DNA from: Astrocystis sublimbata
Lineage: Eukaryota; Ascomycota; Sordariomycetes; Xylariales; Xylariaceae
Length of the DNA stretch: 64,000 nucleotides
Assembly: GCA_022453515.1 (NCBI GenBank)
Contig: JAJNNY010000077.1
Span: 88,832 to 152,831, forward strand
Direction: 5' to 3'
Position 1 is the stretch's first letter; the number at the start of each line of letters is the position of its first letter. The notes below the pieces were generated by a model. That model was not told the origin of the DNA and ran no database searches. It was given only the letters and a program-made list of their open reading frames with translations. Positions 1 through 9,111 of this stretch are shown here, piece after piece. Both the position numbers and the translations under genes were made by a program.

Positions 1-690
1 TTATTATATATCGAGGACCTAATACGGCAGTATTAAACCTATGTTATAAAGGAGGATTTTTTAGCTGGGTTTTTTAAAACGTTTATAAATACTTTTATAA
101 AAAAAACATTTGATTAGGATTTAAAGCTATTAGATTTATCCGTTTAGATATAGAAAAAGTAATTTTTTTATTAAATATAAAAAAAAACGAAAAAACTCCC
201 TTTATTAACCTAAATTACACCCCTTAGCTTGGATTTCCAGGATACCTACTACCTCCCTTAAAGCCTTAGAACAGTTAACTCTTATTAAAAACAGTATCTA
301 AAGGTATTAAAAGAGCTTACTAATACCGATTTTAGAATCAATTAACTTAATTATAAAAGCTATATATATTATAATATATAAAAACGCCCTCCTATACTAA
401 AAGAACAAAAAACTTCGTAAAACTAACCATATATTTAGCAAATATTGCAAAACAAAAAACAAGCGATTAGTATATAAAGGACCTTTTACTATAAAGGATT
501 CTTAAGTTTTATAAGAATTAAAAAGCAATAAAAATATTAAATCGGTGGTCCAAAGTGAAAATAGTCGTCCTATAAAAAGGGCTCGTGGCGGTCCGCAACA
601 TTGTAGCATATGCGGCAATACCAGGCATAATGCGCGAACATATCAAGTAGATATAGAAACCTCTAAAAAAAACGATTCTGATTAATTTAA
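1..690 (+). mobile_element. RIP-decayed Fot1/pogo-type (DDE_1) transposase, C-terminal part
   Basis: The AT-rich sequence has no open frame, but the plus strand translates piecewise into the C-terminal half of a fungal pogo/Fot1 transposase. Near 75-150 it reads FFKAFINTFIKKTF and GFKAIRFI. Between about 550 and 684 there is a basic stretch followed by a zinc knuckle, CSICGNTRHNART, where the family normally has a Cys-Cys-His-Cys knuckle; the last Cys is now Tyr. The frame ends in TAA at about 682-684. Many TAG/TAA codons sit where Gln or Trp would be expected, which fits C-to-T mutation of CpA sites (RIP). The 5' part lies outside the window. The element is dead. Class is well supported; exact family is inferred. 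Confidence 0.75.
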
Positions 691-749
691 ACTGTTTTAA
701 TTACGTTATTGTTGTTTTTTTAATAATTGCGTAAGAAGAGGGTTAAAAA

Positions 750-782
750 GTGCAACAATGGCTTGGGTGCAACAATGGCTTG
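750..782. repeat. Two tandem copies of a 16-base unit at the transposon 3' end
   Basis: The unit GTGCAACAATGGCTTG occurs at 750-765 and again at 767-782, just 3' of the decayed transposase stop. Its place suggests the subterminal or terminal repeat of the pogo-type element. The matching 5' end lies outside the window, so an inverted repeat cannot be confirmed. Confidence 0.5.
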
Positions 783-1736
783 TGGATGACGTTAGTCTAG
801 ATTCATATATTTAAATAACATACGGAAGGCACATACGAAGAATTAGAATAGTAGAAACAGAAGGCTCGTCGAATTTGAGCACCTAGTCCTATAGCCGTAA
901 CTCTCTTCCTTATCTCACACCTCACACCTCACACCTCACACCTCACACCTCACACCTCACACACATGCGTAACCCCAGGACTGGTTTAGAGCCTTACCCC
1001 TAGAACTAGACTAGAGCCCCAGGAACTAGGTTGGACTAGCCTACCTGTATTGGACTGGCCTACTCGTAGGGACTGCATATTCAATCTCTAAGAGTTTCTC
1101 TGCCCTAGAGTGTCAGATAACAAACAATAGTCCATGGGGAATAGATCTGATTACCTGCTGACCCGCTGGGGATCAGATAAGGTAGAATACCATAACGTCT
1201 TAGTTCATCAAGTTGCTTGGACAACAAAGCCAAGGGCTCGGAACTAGGTACACTTGCATGAGCAACATGGATCTTCCATATAAAATGGAGATATTGAAGC
1301 CATTGCAGTGATGAGAGGGCTGGTTCCATCTTGTGAAGGTAATCGATACTAGAAGTATGGCTGCTAGACGCATATACACATCCTTGCTTCCTAAAATAAG
1401 CGGTCACTCAGGCTGACAAGATAAGCCTGTTGCGAATAGGAATCCGTCTAAGTTGCGAACAACATGCGAATATGTAGTCTCGATAGTAGATAATATATAA
1501 GACTAAAGCTTGAAGAAGGAAAGAGTCTATCTTCAAGTATTTACGGGGCTGGTATGGGATATTTGGAGAAGCTGTCAGCAGTCATGTCTGGCTGATTAGG
1601 ACCTCAAGCTGTCGCCATCCCCGCATCTGATACCCTCAGCAGGACACGCCCTCAATCTGACGGCCAAATCAGCAAGTTGGGTGCTACAAGTACCAATGAT
1701 ACGAGATCATGACCCATGATCAATAGATGACATAGC
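783..1736. other. Intergenic region with no supported gene
   Basis: Apart from the heptamer repeat at 914-962 I see no supported feature. A lone 100-codon minus-strand ORF at 1105-1407 has no recognisable domain and may be a gene remnant or chance. Confidence 0.5.
914..962. repeat. Heptamer microsatellite (CTCACAC)7
   Basis: Seven perfect tandem copies of CTCACAC, in non-coding DNA between the transposon relic and the NmrA-like gene. Confidence 0.95.
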
Positions 1737-2648
1737 TTAAGGGAAATAGCTAAGCCCCTGTGCCTCCTTCACCTGATTCAAATACGCCTCAAGCGAGATA
1801 TAAGAGCCTCCAAACTTCTGCCTCACGGCTTCGACATCAACGGCAAGATCTGTATCATTAGCCCATTGATGCCACATGAAAGTCGGACCCGGCACGGCAG
1901 CCTCCTCAGGCGTTGCCTTGCGAAGTCTGATGTTCTGCCCCGTGACCCTGTTGAGGATGGCCACCACCTCTTCGATAGCCAAGTTCTCCGTAGCGACCTC
2001 GATTTCCTCGCCGTTGTATTTCGCGGGGTTGACAAGGACCTCTGCCGCGATAGTTCCCAACTGACCAACATTGACATGCGGGAAGAGCGTCCCCGGCTCA
2101 TACGCGTGCACCAGCTCGCCCGACTTGCGGACATCAGGATGGAAGAAGTCGACATGGGGCCCGACGTAGTTCGAGTGGAACCAGAAGGGTCGCAGGATGG
2201 TATACGCCTCCATGCCCGCCTTCCTCACCGCCGCCTCGAGCAGATACTCGCCTTCGTAGTACGCGGCCAGCCCGCTCGCCTGGTTCACGGGGACATCCCA
2301 CTTCTCGCGGCTGCCGCCCCAGCCCACCGTGGAGACGACGACGTGCTTGACGCTTGCCTCCTTGCAGGCTGCCAGGATGCCGGCTGCTTGTTGATCCGGG
2401 TGAGGATTCGCCGGGCGCTCGACTAGGTTGAGGAACACGCCTGCGCAACCCTGTGCGGCGCTGCGAAATACCGCAAAGTCGTCGTGGGTGCCCTTGAATA
2501 GCTCGACGTTTTGCTGCGCGAGCGTGCGGGCTGCTGCGCTTGTAGGGTCGCGCACGACTACGCGGACGGAGAGGCCTCGTTCAAGGAGTGCGTCAACTAC
2601 GGCTCGGCCTTGCTGGCCTGTGGCGCCGGTGACGAGGTAGGCGGACAT
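1737..2648 (-). CDS. NmrA-like NAD(P)-binding protein
   Basis: A single-exon gene of 303 residues from the ATG at 2648 (reading MSAYLVTG). The open frame runs 15 codons further upstream to 2693, but this ATG places the Rossmann nucleotide-binding motif GATGQQG at residues 8-14, as in NmrA/HSCARG-type atypical short-chain dehydrogenases. Later landmarks are VVVRDP (strand 2, NADP-selective basic end), the HVVVSTVGW strand and the YEGEYLLEAAVRKAG helix. Family members act as redox sensors or regulators, or as isoflavone-reductase-like enzymes. The Tyr/Lys catalytic pair of classical SDRs is not evident, so a regulatory role is possible. The substrate cannot be told from sequence. Confidence 0.85.
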   Translation of the reverse strand: MSAYLVTGATGQQGRAVVDALLERGLSVRVVVRDPTSAAARTLAQQNVELFKGTHDDFAVFRSAAQGCAGVFLNLVERPANPHPDQQAAGILAACKEASVKHVVVSTVGWGGSREKWDVPVNQASGLAAYYEGEYLLEAAVRKAGMEAYTILRPFWFHSNYVGPHVDFFHPDVRKSGELVHAYEPGTLFPHVNVGQLGTIAAEVLVNPAKYNGEEIEVATENLAIEEVVAILNRVTGQNIRLRKATPEEAAVPGPTFMWHQWANDTDLAVDVEAVRQKFGGSYISLEAYLNQVKEAQGLSYFP

Positions 2649-3709
2649 ATTTGCACTGCTGGGCTTGAGAGTATCTGTTGCTATTTTGGCCAAGAACGAG
2701 GTTGTAGGTAGATATTAAGTCGAGACGAGTACGCCGATATGTGCTGTTTTGTATATGACCATGCTACAGATCTTATTACGTTTTGGGGTAGTCTATAGTT
2801 ATGTCCTTATATACAAGCCTTCACGACATGGTTGATAGCCTGAGAGGGATTGATGCCATTCTGCTCATGCTCATGTTGTGGAGTGATGTGCTTAGAAATG
2901 GACGATGGATTAGTTTCGATCTCGGACACCGCCACGCACGAATTTTGTGACTAACATATATGCGAGACAGCTGCCATGACTTTCTGCGCCGCAAGATGTG
3001 GTTCATGCGATCTCATCTTGAGTTAGTCGATCTACGTCAACGTACGACGCCAAGGAGCTTCGGCCTTGAGGAACGGGGCGGCGAGACTGAAGAAGTAAAA
3101 CCCTTTCTACGTTGCCTAGATACGGGAAAGTGTTGCAAGTAACGTTGGCGAGATTGGTAAGCATTCATTGTTTGGGAATGACTCTTGTGACTTCAGTCAA
3201 TCATAGGTGCTTTCCAAGGTTCATTTTGAGTCTGCAGTCAACTCACCTTGGCAGTGTTAGAGGGCGGACGTGGACCCGACTTGTACCTTACCTGATCAGT
3301 GCTAGCACGGTTTATTTAATATTCTGCGATACACTCATGCTTCAAAAGAGGTACAGAGCCCGCTTCAGGGCCTTACGTAATCCCAACACCATCACATGCA
3401 TTTTGCCGTCTACATCTACCTGTTTGATCCCGACCTGCACCTTGAACATTGATTGACAATAAGCAAAAGCTCATTCTTGATATTGAGTAGAAGGAGAAAA
3501 AGAAGCTAAAATCTTCACTCCTAGATAAAAAACCCGATAAGCTTTAAAGATTGGTTGATCTCACCTGCAGTACTCCCAGTCCCACCTTACTACATCTACA
3601 TCCCTGGGCCTCATAAAAGCCACCTAACGCTGTTCAACCCGTTTGCGCTGCGCATCACTGCATGCATTGATACAAAATCCACAGACAATCTGGGAGCCAA
3701 GGAAACAGC
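2649..3709. other. Intergenic region with no supported gene
   Basis: About 1 kb between the divergent NmrA-like and UBX genes, holding both promoters. The ORFs here are short, unrelated to known families and unsupported by splice signals. Confidence 0.5.
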
Positions 3710-5546
3710 ATGTTTTTCACGGGGAGCTTGCAGGAGGGCATATCTGCTGCCCTCCAACAATCAAAGCAGGTTGTCTGCTTCGTCACAGGTAAGATGCCTT
3801 GTTTGAATGACCGTCTCGGGATAGATGGACATCACCTGCCGGGTGCTCATGTTAATCCACACACATGCATGCATACCCTCCATGTCATTCCATCAATTAT
3901 ACATACTATATTTCTCTCATCGCTATTTACTGCGCAATATCCATATTTCCAATCTACTAACATCGTCATGCAGATGACGGGAGCGAGAGTGAGCAGTGGG
4001 AGAACGAATTCCTCACAGATGACTCCGTAAGCCCCACCACACCCGATATCTCAAGCTCGGAATCTCCGAACTGACATGCGCAGATACGGTCCGGACTGGT
4101 GAGCCGATCTATCCTCCTGAGACTGTCGGCCGGATCCCAAGAGGCCGGCTACCTCGAGGCTCTGTTCCCGGTGCCCAAGAAACCCACGGTTGTGATAATA
4201 CGGTATGCAGCATGCCTTCCCCTCAGTCTAAGTTGGACACAATACTCACATGAGATGAGCCTATCTACAGAGACGGGCAATTGAAAGAATACATCGCAGC
4301 CGGGACCAGCAAAGAGGAGTTCATCCGGCGCATCGGCAAAACCAACGAGCCCAGCCTAACAGCCCAAAGCCAGGCCTCAACAACAACCTCAGTAAACCCA
4401 GAACTAGCAGCAACTCCTCCCCAAAGACAGCCCCAGCCCGCCGCCGCCGCTGCTTCCACAGCAGCCGCACTAAACAACTACGCCCAACCAGCACCATCAT
4501 CCTCACCCTCAACTCCGTCCGGCCCAACCGAAGAAGAAAAGCGCCTCGCAGCAGCAGAGCGGGCAAAAGCAAAAGGCAAAGGCCGCGCCGAGCCCTCAGA
4601 CGAAGACTCAGCGAACACTAACACCAACACTAACACGGCGGAGAAGAGCCACGCGAACGAGATCAAGCTCCGCAAGCAGCAGGCCAACGAGGAGCGCAAG
4701 CGGATACTCCAGCGCATCGAAGACGACAAGCGAGCGCGCAAGGAGCGCGACGCGGCCGAGCGTCAGGCGCGGCTGTCCCTGAGCAATCCGGTAGAACCAA
4801 GCGGAAGTACCACCACCAGCACCAGCGAGCTGCGCCAACGCAACACGAAAGCTAGCCAGAACAGCGAGCACTGCAACCTCCAAGTGCGTCTCCTCGACGG
4901 CTCGACGCTGCGCTCGCGCTTCGCCAGCGACGCGACGCTCGGCAAGGAGGTGCGCGGCTGGATCGACGCGGCCCGCACCGATGGTGGTCGTGCGCCGTAC
5001 TCGTTCCGCGTCGTGCTCACGCCCCAGCCGAATAAAGTCGTCGAGCCCCAGGAGGAGATCAAGTCGCTGCTGTCGCTAGGCCTGGCGCCTTCGGCGACGC
5101 TCGTGCTGATCCCCACGCGCTACGGCGCCGTCGCGGGCAGGGGCGGGGTGTTGAGTCCCATTATTGGCATCTTCTCTTCGCTGATCGCCGCTATTATGGC
5201 TGCTGTGGGAGGTTTCTTTGGGTTGTTCTTTGGGGGTGGAGGGGGAAGTGGTGGTGGTGATGGGAGGGATGATGATGAGGTGCAGATGGAGGCGATGCAG
5301 AATCGGAGGAGGGATAGGGATGCGCAGTTTTATAATGGGAATTCGGTATGTTTTTCTTCTCTTTCTTGATTACTCTTTTTTTTTCCTCCCTTCTCCCTTC
5401 TCCCTTCTTCAATGCCCATTTACTCGGTTTTTCTTTGATCTTCCCCTTAATCCACTCATGTCTTGGGAGTATTCGAGCTGACTGGACCCTAGCTAAGCTT
5501 CGAGCCGCGGAACGATGAGGACGACGATGACGATCATAGACGGTAG
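3710..5546 (+). CDS. UBX-domain protein with N-terminal thioredoxin-like region (UBXN4/erasin-like)
   Basis: Five exons: 3710-3788, 3974-4026, 4084-4202, 4271-5345 and 5493-5546; all junctions keep frame, giving 459 residues. The N-terminus (about 1-105) resembles the thioredoxin-fold UAS-like region of UBXN4-type proteins, with LLRLSAGSQEAGYLEALFPV and RDGQLKEYIAAGT. A charged, low-complexity, coiled-coil-prone linker follows (KQQANEERKRILQRIEDDKRA). The UBX domain is at about 284-366 and should bind Cdc48/p97. A hydrophobic Gly/Ile/Phe segment at about 377-404 could be a membrane hairpin, as in erasin, an ER protein of ER-associated degradation. The tail is acidic and ends in HRR. The last intron removes a stop after NGNS and is pyrimidine-rich. 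ER location and role are inferred from the family. Confidence 0.85.
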
Positions 5547-6312
5547 ATGGGCGGCGATCACGTCGCTATTAGAACTGTTGGACGAGGAGGTAAAGCTGTA
5601 CAGATAGGAATAGCAGCAGTTAATTAGGAATCAGTTGTGTCTCCTGTAACATTCATGCAATGCTAGGTTATCACGACCCGTCAAGCCCGCTACAGAGTCA
5701 GGAACATGTAAACAGATCACTCTAAGTGATGAATGAAATTGTGGCTAGGTAGGCAAGCCTGCGTAAGTATTTTCTTAAAAATAGGACATGCAATAGCCAA
5801 CAGCGCGCGAGTGTCTAACTTCAGATTCCATAGCCGGCCAGTGATAGCCGAAAAGAAAGGTACATGAAATTCTCATCTCAAAAATTCTATAAGAGTGCAT
5901 CATGTATCCTTGGCACCGTTGTTTCACCCCATGCAATAATGATACTTTGCTTCGTTGTATGCAGTCTTACTTTGAATTGTATACCATCCCTTTTAACCTA
6001 GGTGATGCCCAGATCCAACAGCGTGCCGCTTGTCGTCGGTGTAGTTGTGGCCAGGAGGCGCCTCGCGGTACGGTACGGTACGTTCTTCCTCGCTCTGCTT
6101 GATTCTATTAGGTGGAAAGAGCCGGTTCCGGATCCGTCTTCGTATCCTTTGCCCTTTTCGCCCCGTGAAACCATCAAGCTCTACGTCCCTCTCCGTCCCT
6201 CTTTGGTATATATAATGCCGGTCCCGTCACAGCCTCTTCTCAGGTCTCTCAAGCCCAGGTAATGCATTCCGCTTTCTCTTCTCTTTTATTTTTCCTCTCT
6301 CTCTCTCTCTCT
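5547..6312. other. Convergent intergenic region
   Basis: 3' flanks of the UBX gene (+) and the pyruvate carrier gene (-). It ends in a (CT)10 run at 6295-6314 that touches the carrier stop codon. No gene is supported. Confidence 0.5.
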
Positions 6313-6314
6313 CT
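6295..6314. repeat. (CT)10 microsatellite abutting a stop codon
   Basis: Ten CT units; in the minus-strand transcript the TAG stop (6313-6315) runs straight into AG repeats. Length changes here would alter the 3' UTR and could touch the stop. Confidence 0.9.
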
Positions 6315-6954
6315 ACGACTTGACAACCTCCTTGACAGCATCCTTGGCCTCGGCGGCCTTGTCGGCGACCTGGTCGGGCAGGTCCTTCTGCTGGGACTTG
6401 TGGATGGCGATGCGGGTGAGCTGGGCGACGCCGACGCAGCCGAGGAAGAAGTTGACGGCGGCGAGCAGGACGTTGCGCGGCGTGATGACGAAGCACCAGC
6501 GCGTCCAGATGGCGCCCGTGGCGGTCAGGGCGGCGTTCTGCGTCACCGACAGCTTCTCGGCCGGGCGCGCGAAGTCGCCGATGCCGGCGATGACGAGGGC
6601 CCATTTCATGACGGGAGCCCTGTTTATTCATAGTCAGTTTCAGTCTTCACTTTTGACTGCCAGTGGATCATGTTTGTGTATGCTTGTGGCATGTAGCATG
6701 TAATATGTAATATATATATATATATAAGTCAAGCGGATTTGAACTCACCAGAAGTGCACCGTCTTGAAGCCGACGGGCGAGTCCATCATGCGCTTGAACC
6801 AGCTCGCCTGCTGCTGTGCGGTGGGGCCCTCGCCGGCGGCTGTGCTCTGGAAGCGGCGGCCGGATGTGCGGGCGAACTGGCTGCGGAAGGCGGCGCGGGA
6901 GGACTGGTTGAAGATGGGCCGGGCGGCGCGGAACATGGTGGTGGTGGCAGGCAT
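6313..6954 (-). CDS. Mitochondrial pyruvate carrier subunit (MPC2/MPC3-like)
   Basis: Two exons, 6749-6954 and 6313-6619, joined in frame to give 170 residues. The first about 40 residues are rich in Arg, Ser and Ala without acids (MFRAARPIF, RSQFARTSGRRFQS), a matrix-targeting presequence. The core has the family landmarks: FKTVHFWAPVMKWALVIAGI across the splice junction, DFARPAEKLS, TGAIWTRWCFVITPRN, LLAAVNFFLGCVGVAQL. MPC subunits pair in the inner membrane to import pyruvate. The intron (6620-6748) contains a (TA)8 run. The C-terminal tail (DQVADKAAEAKDAVKEVVKS) is helical and charged. The gene is divergent from NDUFA2. Confidence 0.93.
6711..6726. repeat. (TA)8 microsatellite in the MPC intron
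   Basis: Eight TA units within the only intron of the pyruvate carrier gene. Confidence 0.9.
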
Positions 6955-7719
6955 TGTGAAAGGATTGTGTGGTTGTTTTTTCGGCGTTAAGTCACAAGAT
7001 GACTATGTCTATTATCGATCGTGGTCGTGGGTGATAGCGACGAGAAACGATCTCAACGTCGAAATCGAGGGAACGAGGAGAGTGACACGTGAGGGTGAAA
7101 TTGGAGGGGAGAGGTTGGTCCGGCGGCGATGGGCACAGTTGTCCGTGGTGGGAGTCCGGGTGCGATAGAAAAAGATATCGAATTGGATGGATTGGGGCAG
7201 TCCGGCGTTAATTTCGGAGGTCTGAAAGAACACTAATCCACTAATCCCTACTGCTCGGCGCCGTCATTCTTTGATCCCTGAACGGAACCCCCCACCTGAG
7301 CACCTACCCGCACTCAGGAACTACCCTAGTAGATGCATGTGGGCGCTCCATTAAGTACCTACGTAGGTATGCTCCTAAGCGAGGAATGTCTCCGTCTTCG
7401 CAATTAGGCGATTTCCCCAGCTCAGCTCCAATTGCGAAACCTGATTGGCCCAATACTTGGCTTAACTTGGTTGTAAATGCAGCCGCTCCGACTGGGGTTC
7501 TGATTTGGGGCTCTGCAGCTAAGGTACCGGATTCCAACGTCAACGTCCAATCGCTAGCGTCCATCTTGAGCTTCGTGAAGCTAAGCCGGAGACCGCATTA
7601 CAACACTCAACTCAACTCTATTCCAGCGACATTCCCAATCACGATCAGTAACCTTGCTCCCTCCTCAAGACCACGACGCCCTTATACCCTCCAGCGGTAT
7701 CGCGAACGAAAACGAAGCC
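6955..7719. promoter_or_regulatory. CCAAT-rich bidirectional promoter between MPC and NDUFA2 genes
   Basis: The 765 bp between the two start codons contain eight CCAAT/ATTGG pentamers, starting at 7100, 7182, 7191, 7428, 7444, 7450, 7547 and 7635. About 1.5 would be expected by chance on both strands. Those at 7444 and 7450 form a back-to-back inverted pair. CCAAT is bound by the HAP/CBC complex, which controls respiratory genes in fungi. A perfect 12-bp palindrome ACCTACGTAGGT lies at 7357-7368. Joint control is inferred. Confidence 0.55.
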
Positions 7720-8201
7720 ATGTCGGGCAAATACGCCTTCACCCAGACCCTGAAGGAGGTCCGCTTCCTGTTCTGCCAAGGCGAGGCCAGCGCCGCCACA
7801 AGGTGCGTCCCGTCCACACGACCGACCGACCGACCGATTGACAACACAACCAATACAACGATAGTGGCAACGAACACCTACTGACCGCGGAAAAAACCAC
7901 ACAGGTCCTTCCTCACGCGCGCCTACCCCACCATGAAGAAGAACAACCCGCACACGCCCATCCTGCTGCGCGAAGCAGCCGGCACCCTGCCCAAGATCTA
8001 CGCTCGCTACGGTGCGTCCTCGACATCCCCATATATTGCACATTACACATTACACATTTGAGAGAGAGAGGACAAATGCTGACATACTCATGCGTTATAC
8101 AAACCACAGACCTCGGAAAAGAGAGGAGCCAGTCGTTAGAAGGCCTGGACGACAAGCAGATCGAGGACACCGTCACAAATCTCACCAGCAAAGAGTCATA
8201 G
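7720..8201 (+). CDS. NADH:ubiquinone oxidoreductase subunit NDUFA2 (B8 / 10.5 kDa)
   Basis: Three exons, 7720-7802, 7905-8011 and 8110-8201, give 93 residues, the usual size of this accessory complex I subunit. The protein has the B8 thioredoxin-like pattern: KYAFTQTLKEVRFLFCQGEASAATRSFL, then YPTMKKNNPHTPILLREA, the conserved PKIYARYDLGKE crossing the last junction, and LEGLDDKQIEDTV. It sits on the matrix arm of complex I. The second splice site falls inside RYDLG. The first exon starts at the only suitable ATG (MSGKYAF). Both introns start GTGCGTCC. The gene is divergent from the pyruvate carrier gene, so two mitochondrial genes share one promoter. Confidence 0.95.
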
Positions 8202-9111
8202 AGCGAGCAATACTTGAAAAATAAGATTACATGCTATCATACAATATCCCGTTCTGTGTTGCGTTGTGCGCTGTACATAACTACCTACCCACCTACCTAC
8301 CTACTGCATTTAAACAATAGACGGCCGTTGTTAGAAAGAGACTCAGATGGAACAGGTGAACCCAAATGAGTGTATCGACTTGATTTTGTTCATTATTTAC
8401 CACGCCTGAACCTTACCTGTTCGGCATGTTCATAGGGAGTTATTCTGCACCGTCATGTTGATGTGGAATCGGAGTATCAATTCACATATATCATTCATCA
8501 CAAGACGTCCCAATCACTTAGCCGTAAGGCAGGCGTTGATTGAGTGTTTCCATTCTTCAATTCCACAACTCTAAAGCAAATGGGTATCTGTCTAGTTATT
8601 TTCCCTTATTTCCCATCATTTTTTCCTCCGATTCCTTCCTGCCTTCTCACTCTCTTTCCCTTCCCACTTTCTCCCCTACCCATGAACCGACCTTAATCTC
8701 CACAACACATACAAGTATTCATACAATATTCCCACATACACAACCACCCGCGCAAGCCTCAGAGCCGCGCCATCTTCTATCCTGTCCTATCCATACCCAT
8801 ACCCATGCCATGCGTATACGAAACCCCTCTTCGCCCCAAAAGACGCAACACAACGCAACGTGCAGAGCGACTTGTAAATCAGCCATTGAGAAGAAGAAGA
8901 GAAAAAGCAAGAGAGAAGAGGAACTACACATTTCCTCTCAGACGCGCAAGGCAACATCTAACGCCGAGTTCCGCAGGAGATGAAGCGTAATGAGATAGGT
9001 GGTGCTCCCATCATATCAGCCCGGGGAAAGAGAATGAGAAGATGACCGAATAACCCTCTGGCGTTCTCTCGGTAATCGAATCATATCGAGTCCGATATCA
9101 GAGCAGATCAC
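8202..9111. other. Convergent intergenic region with CCTA repeats
   Basis: 3' flanks of NDUFA2 (+) and the RRM protein gene (-). It has an imperfect CCTA tetranucleotide run at about 8281-8304. The ORFs inside are low-complexity and unsupported. Confidence 0.5.

Noticed and set aside
914..962. Possible CRISPR-like or satellite array
   Set aside because: Seven 7-bp units with no spacers; a plain microsatellite in a eukaryote.
1105..1407. 100-codon minus-strand ORF
   Set aside because: No family match recognised and no splice context; could be a remnant, but unsupported as a gene.
1866..2426. 186-codon plus-strand ORF
   Set aside because: It is the antisense shadow of the NmrA-like gene, which has clear family motifs on the minus strand.
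8540..8983. 147-codon plus-strand ORF after NDUFA2
   Set aside because: Low-complexity Ser/Thr/His composition, no domain and no splice support; probably 3' flank.
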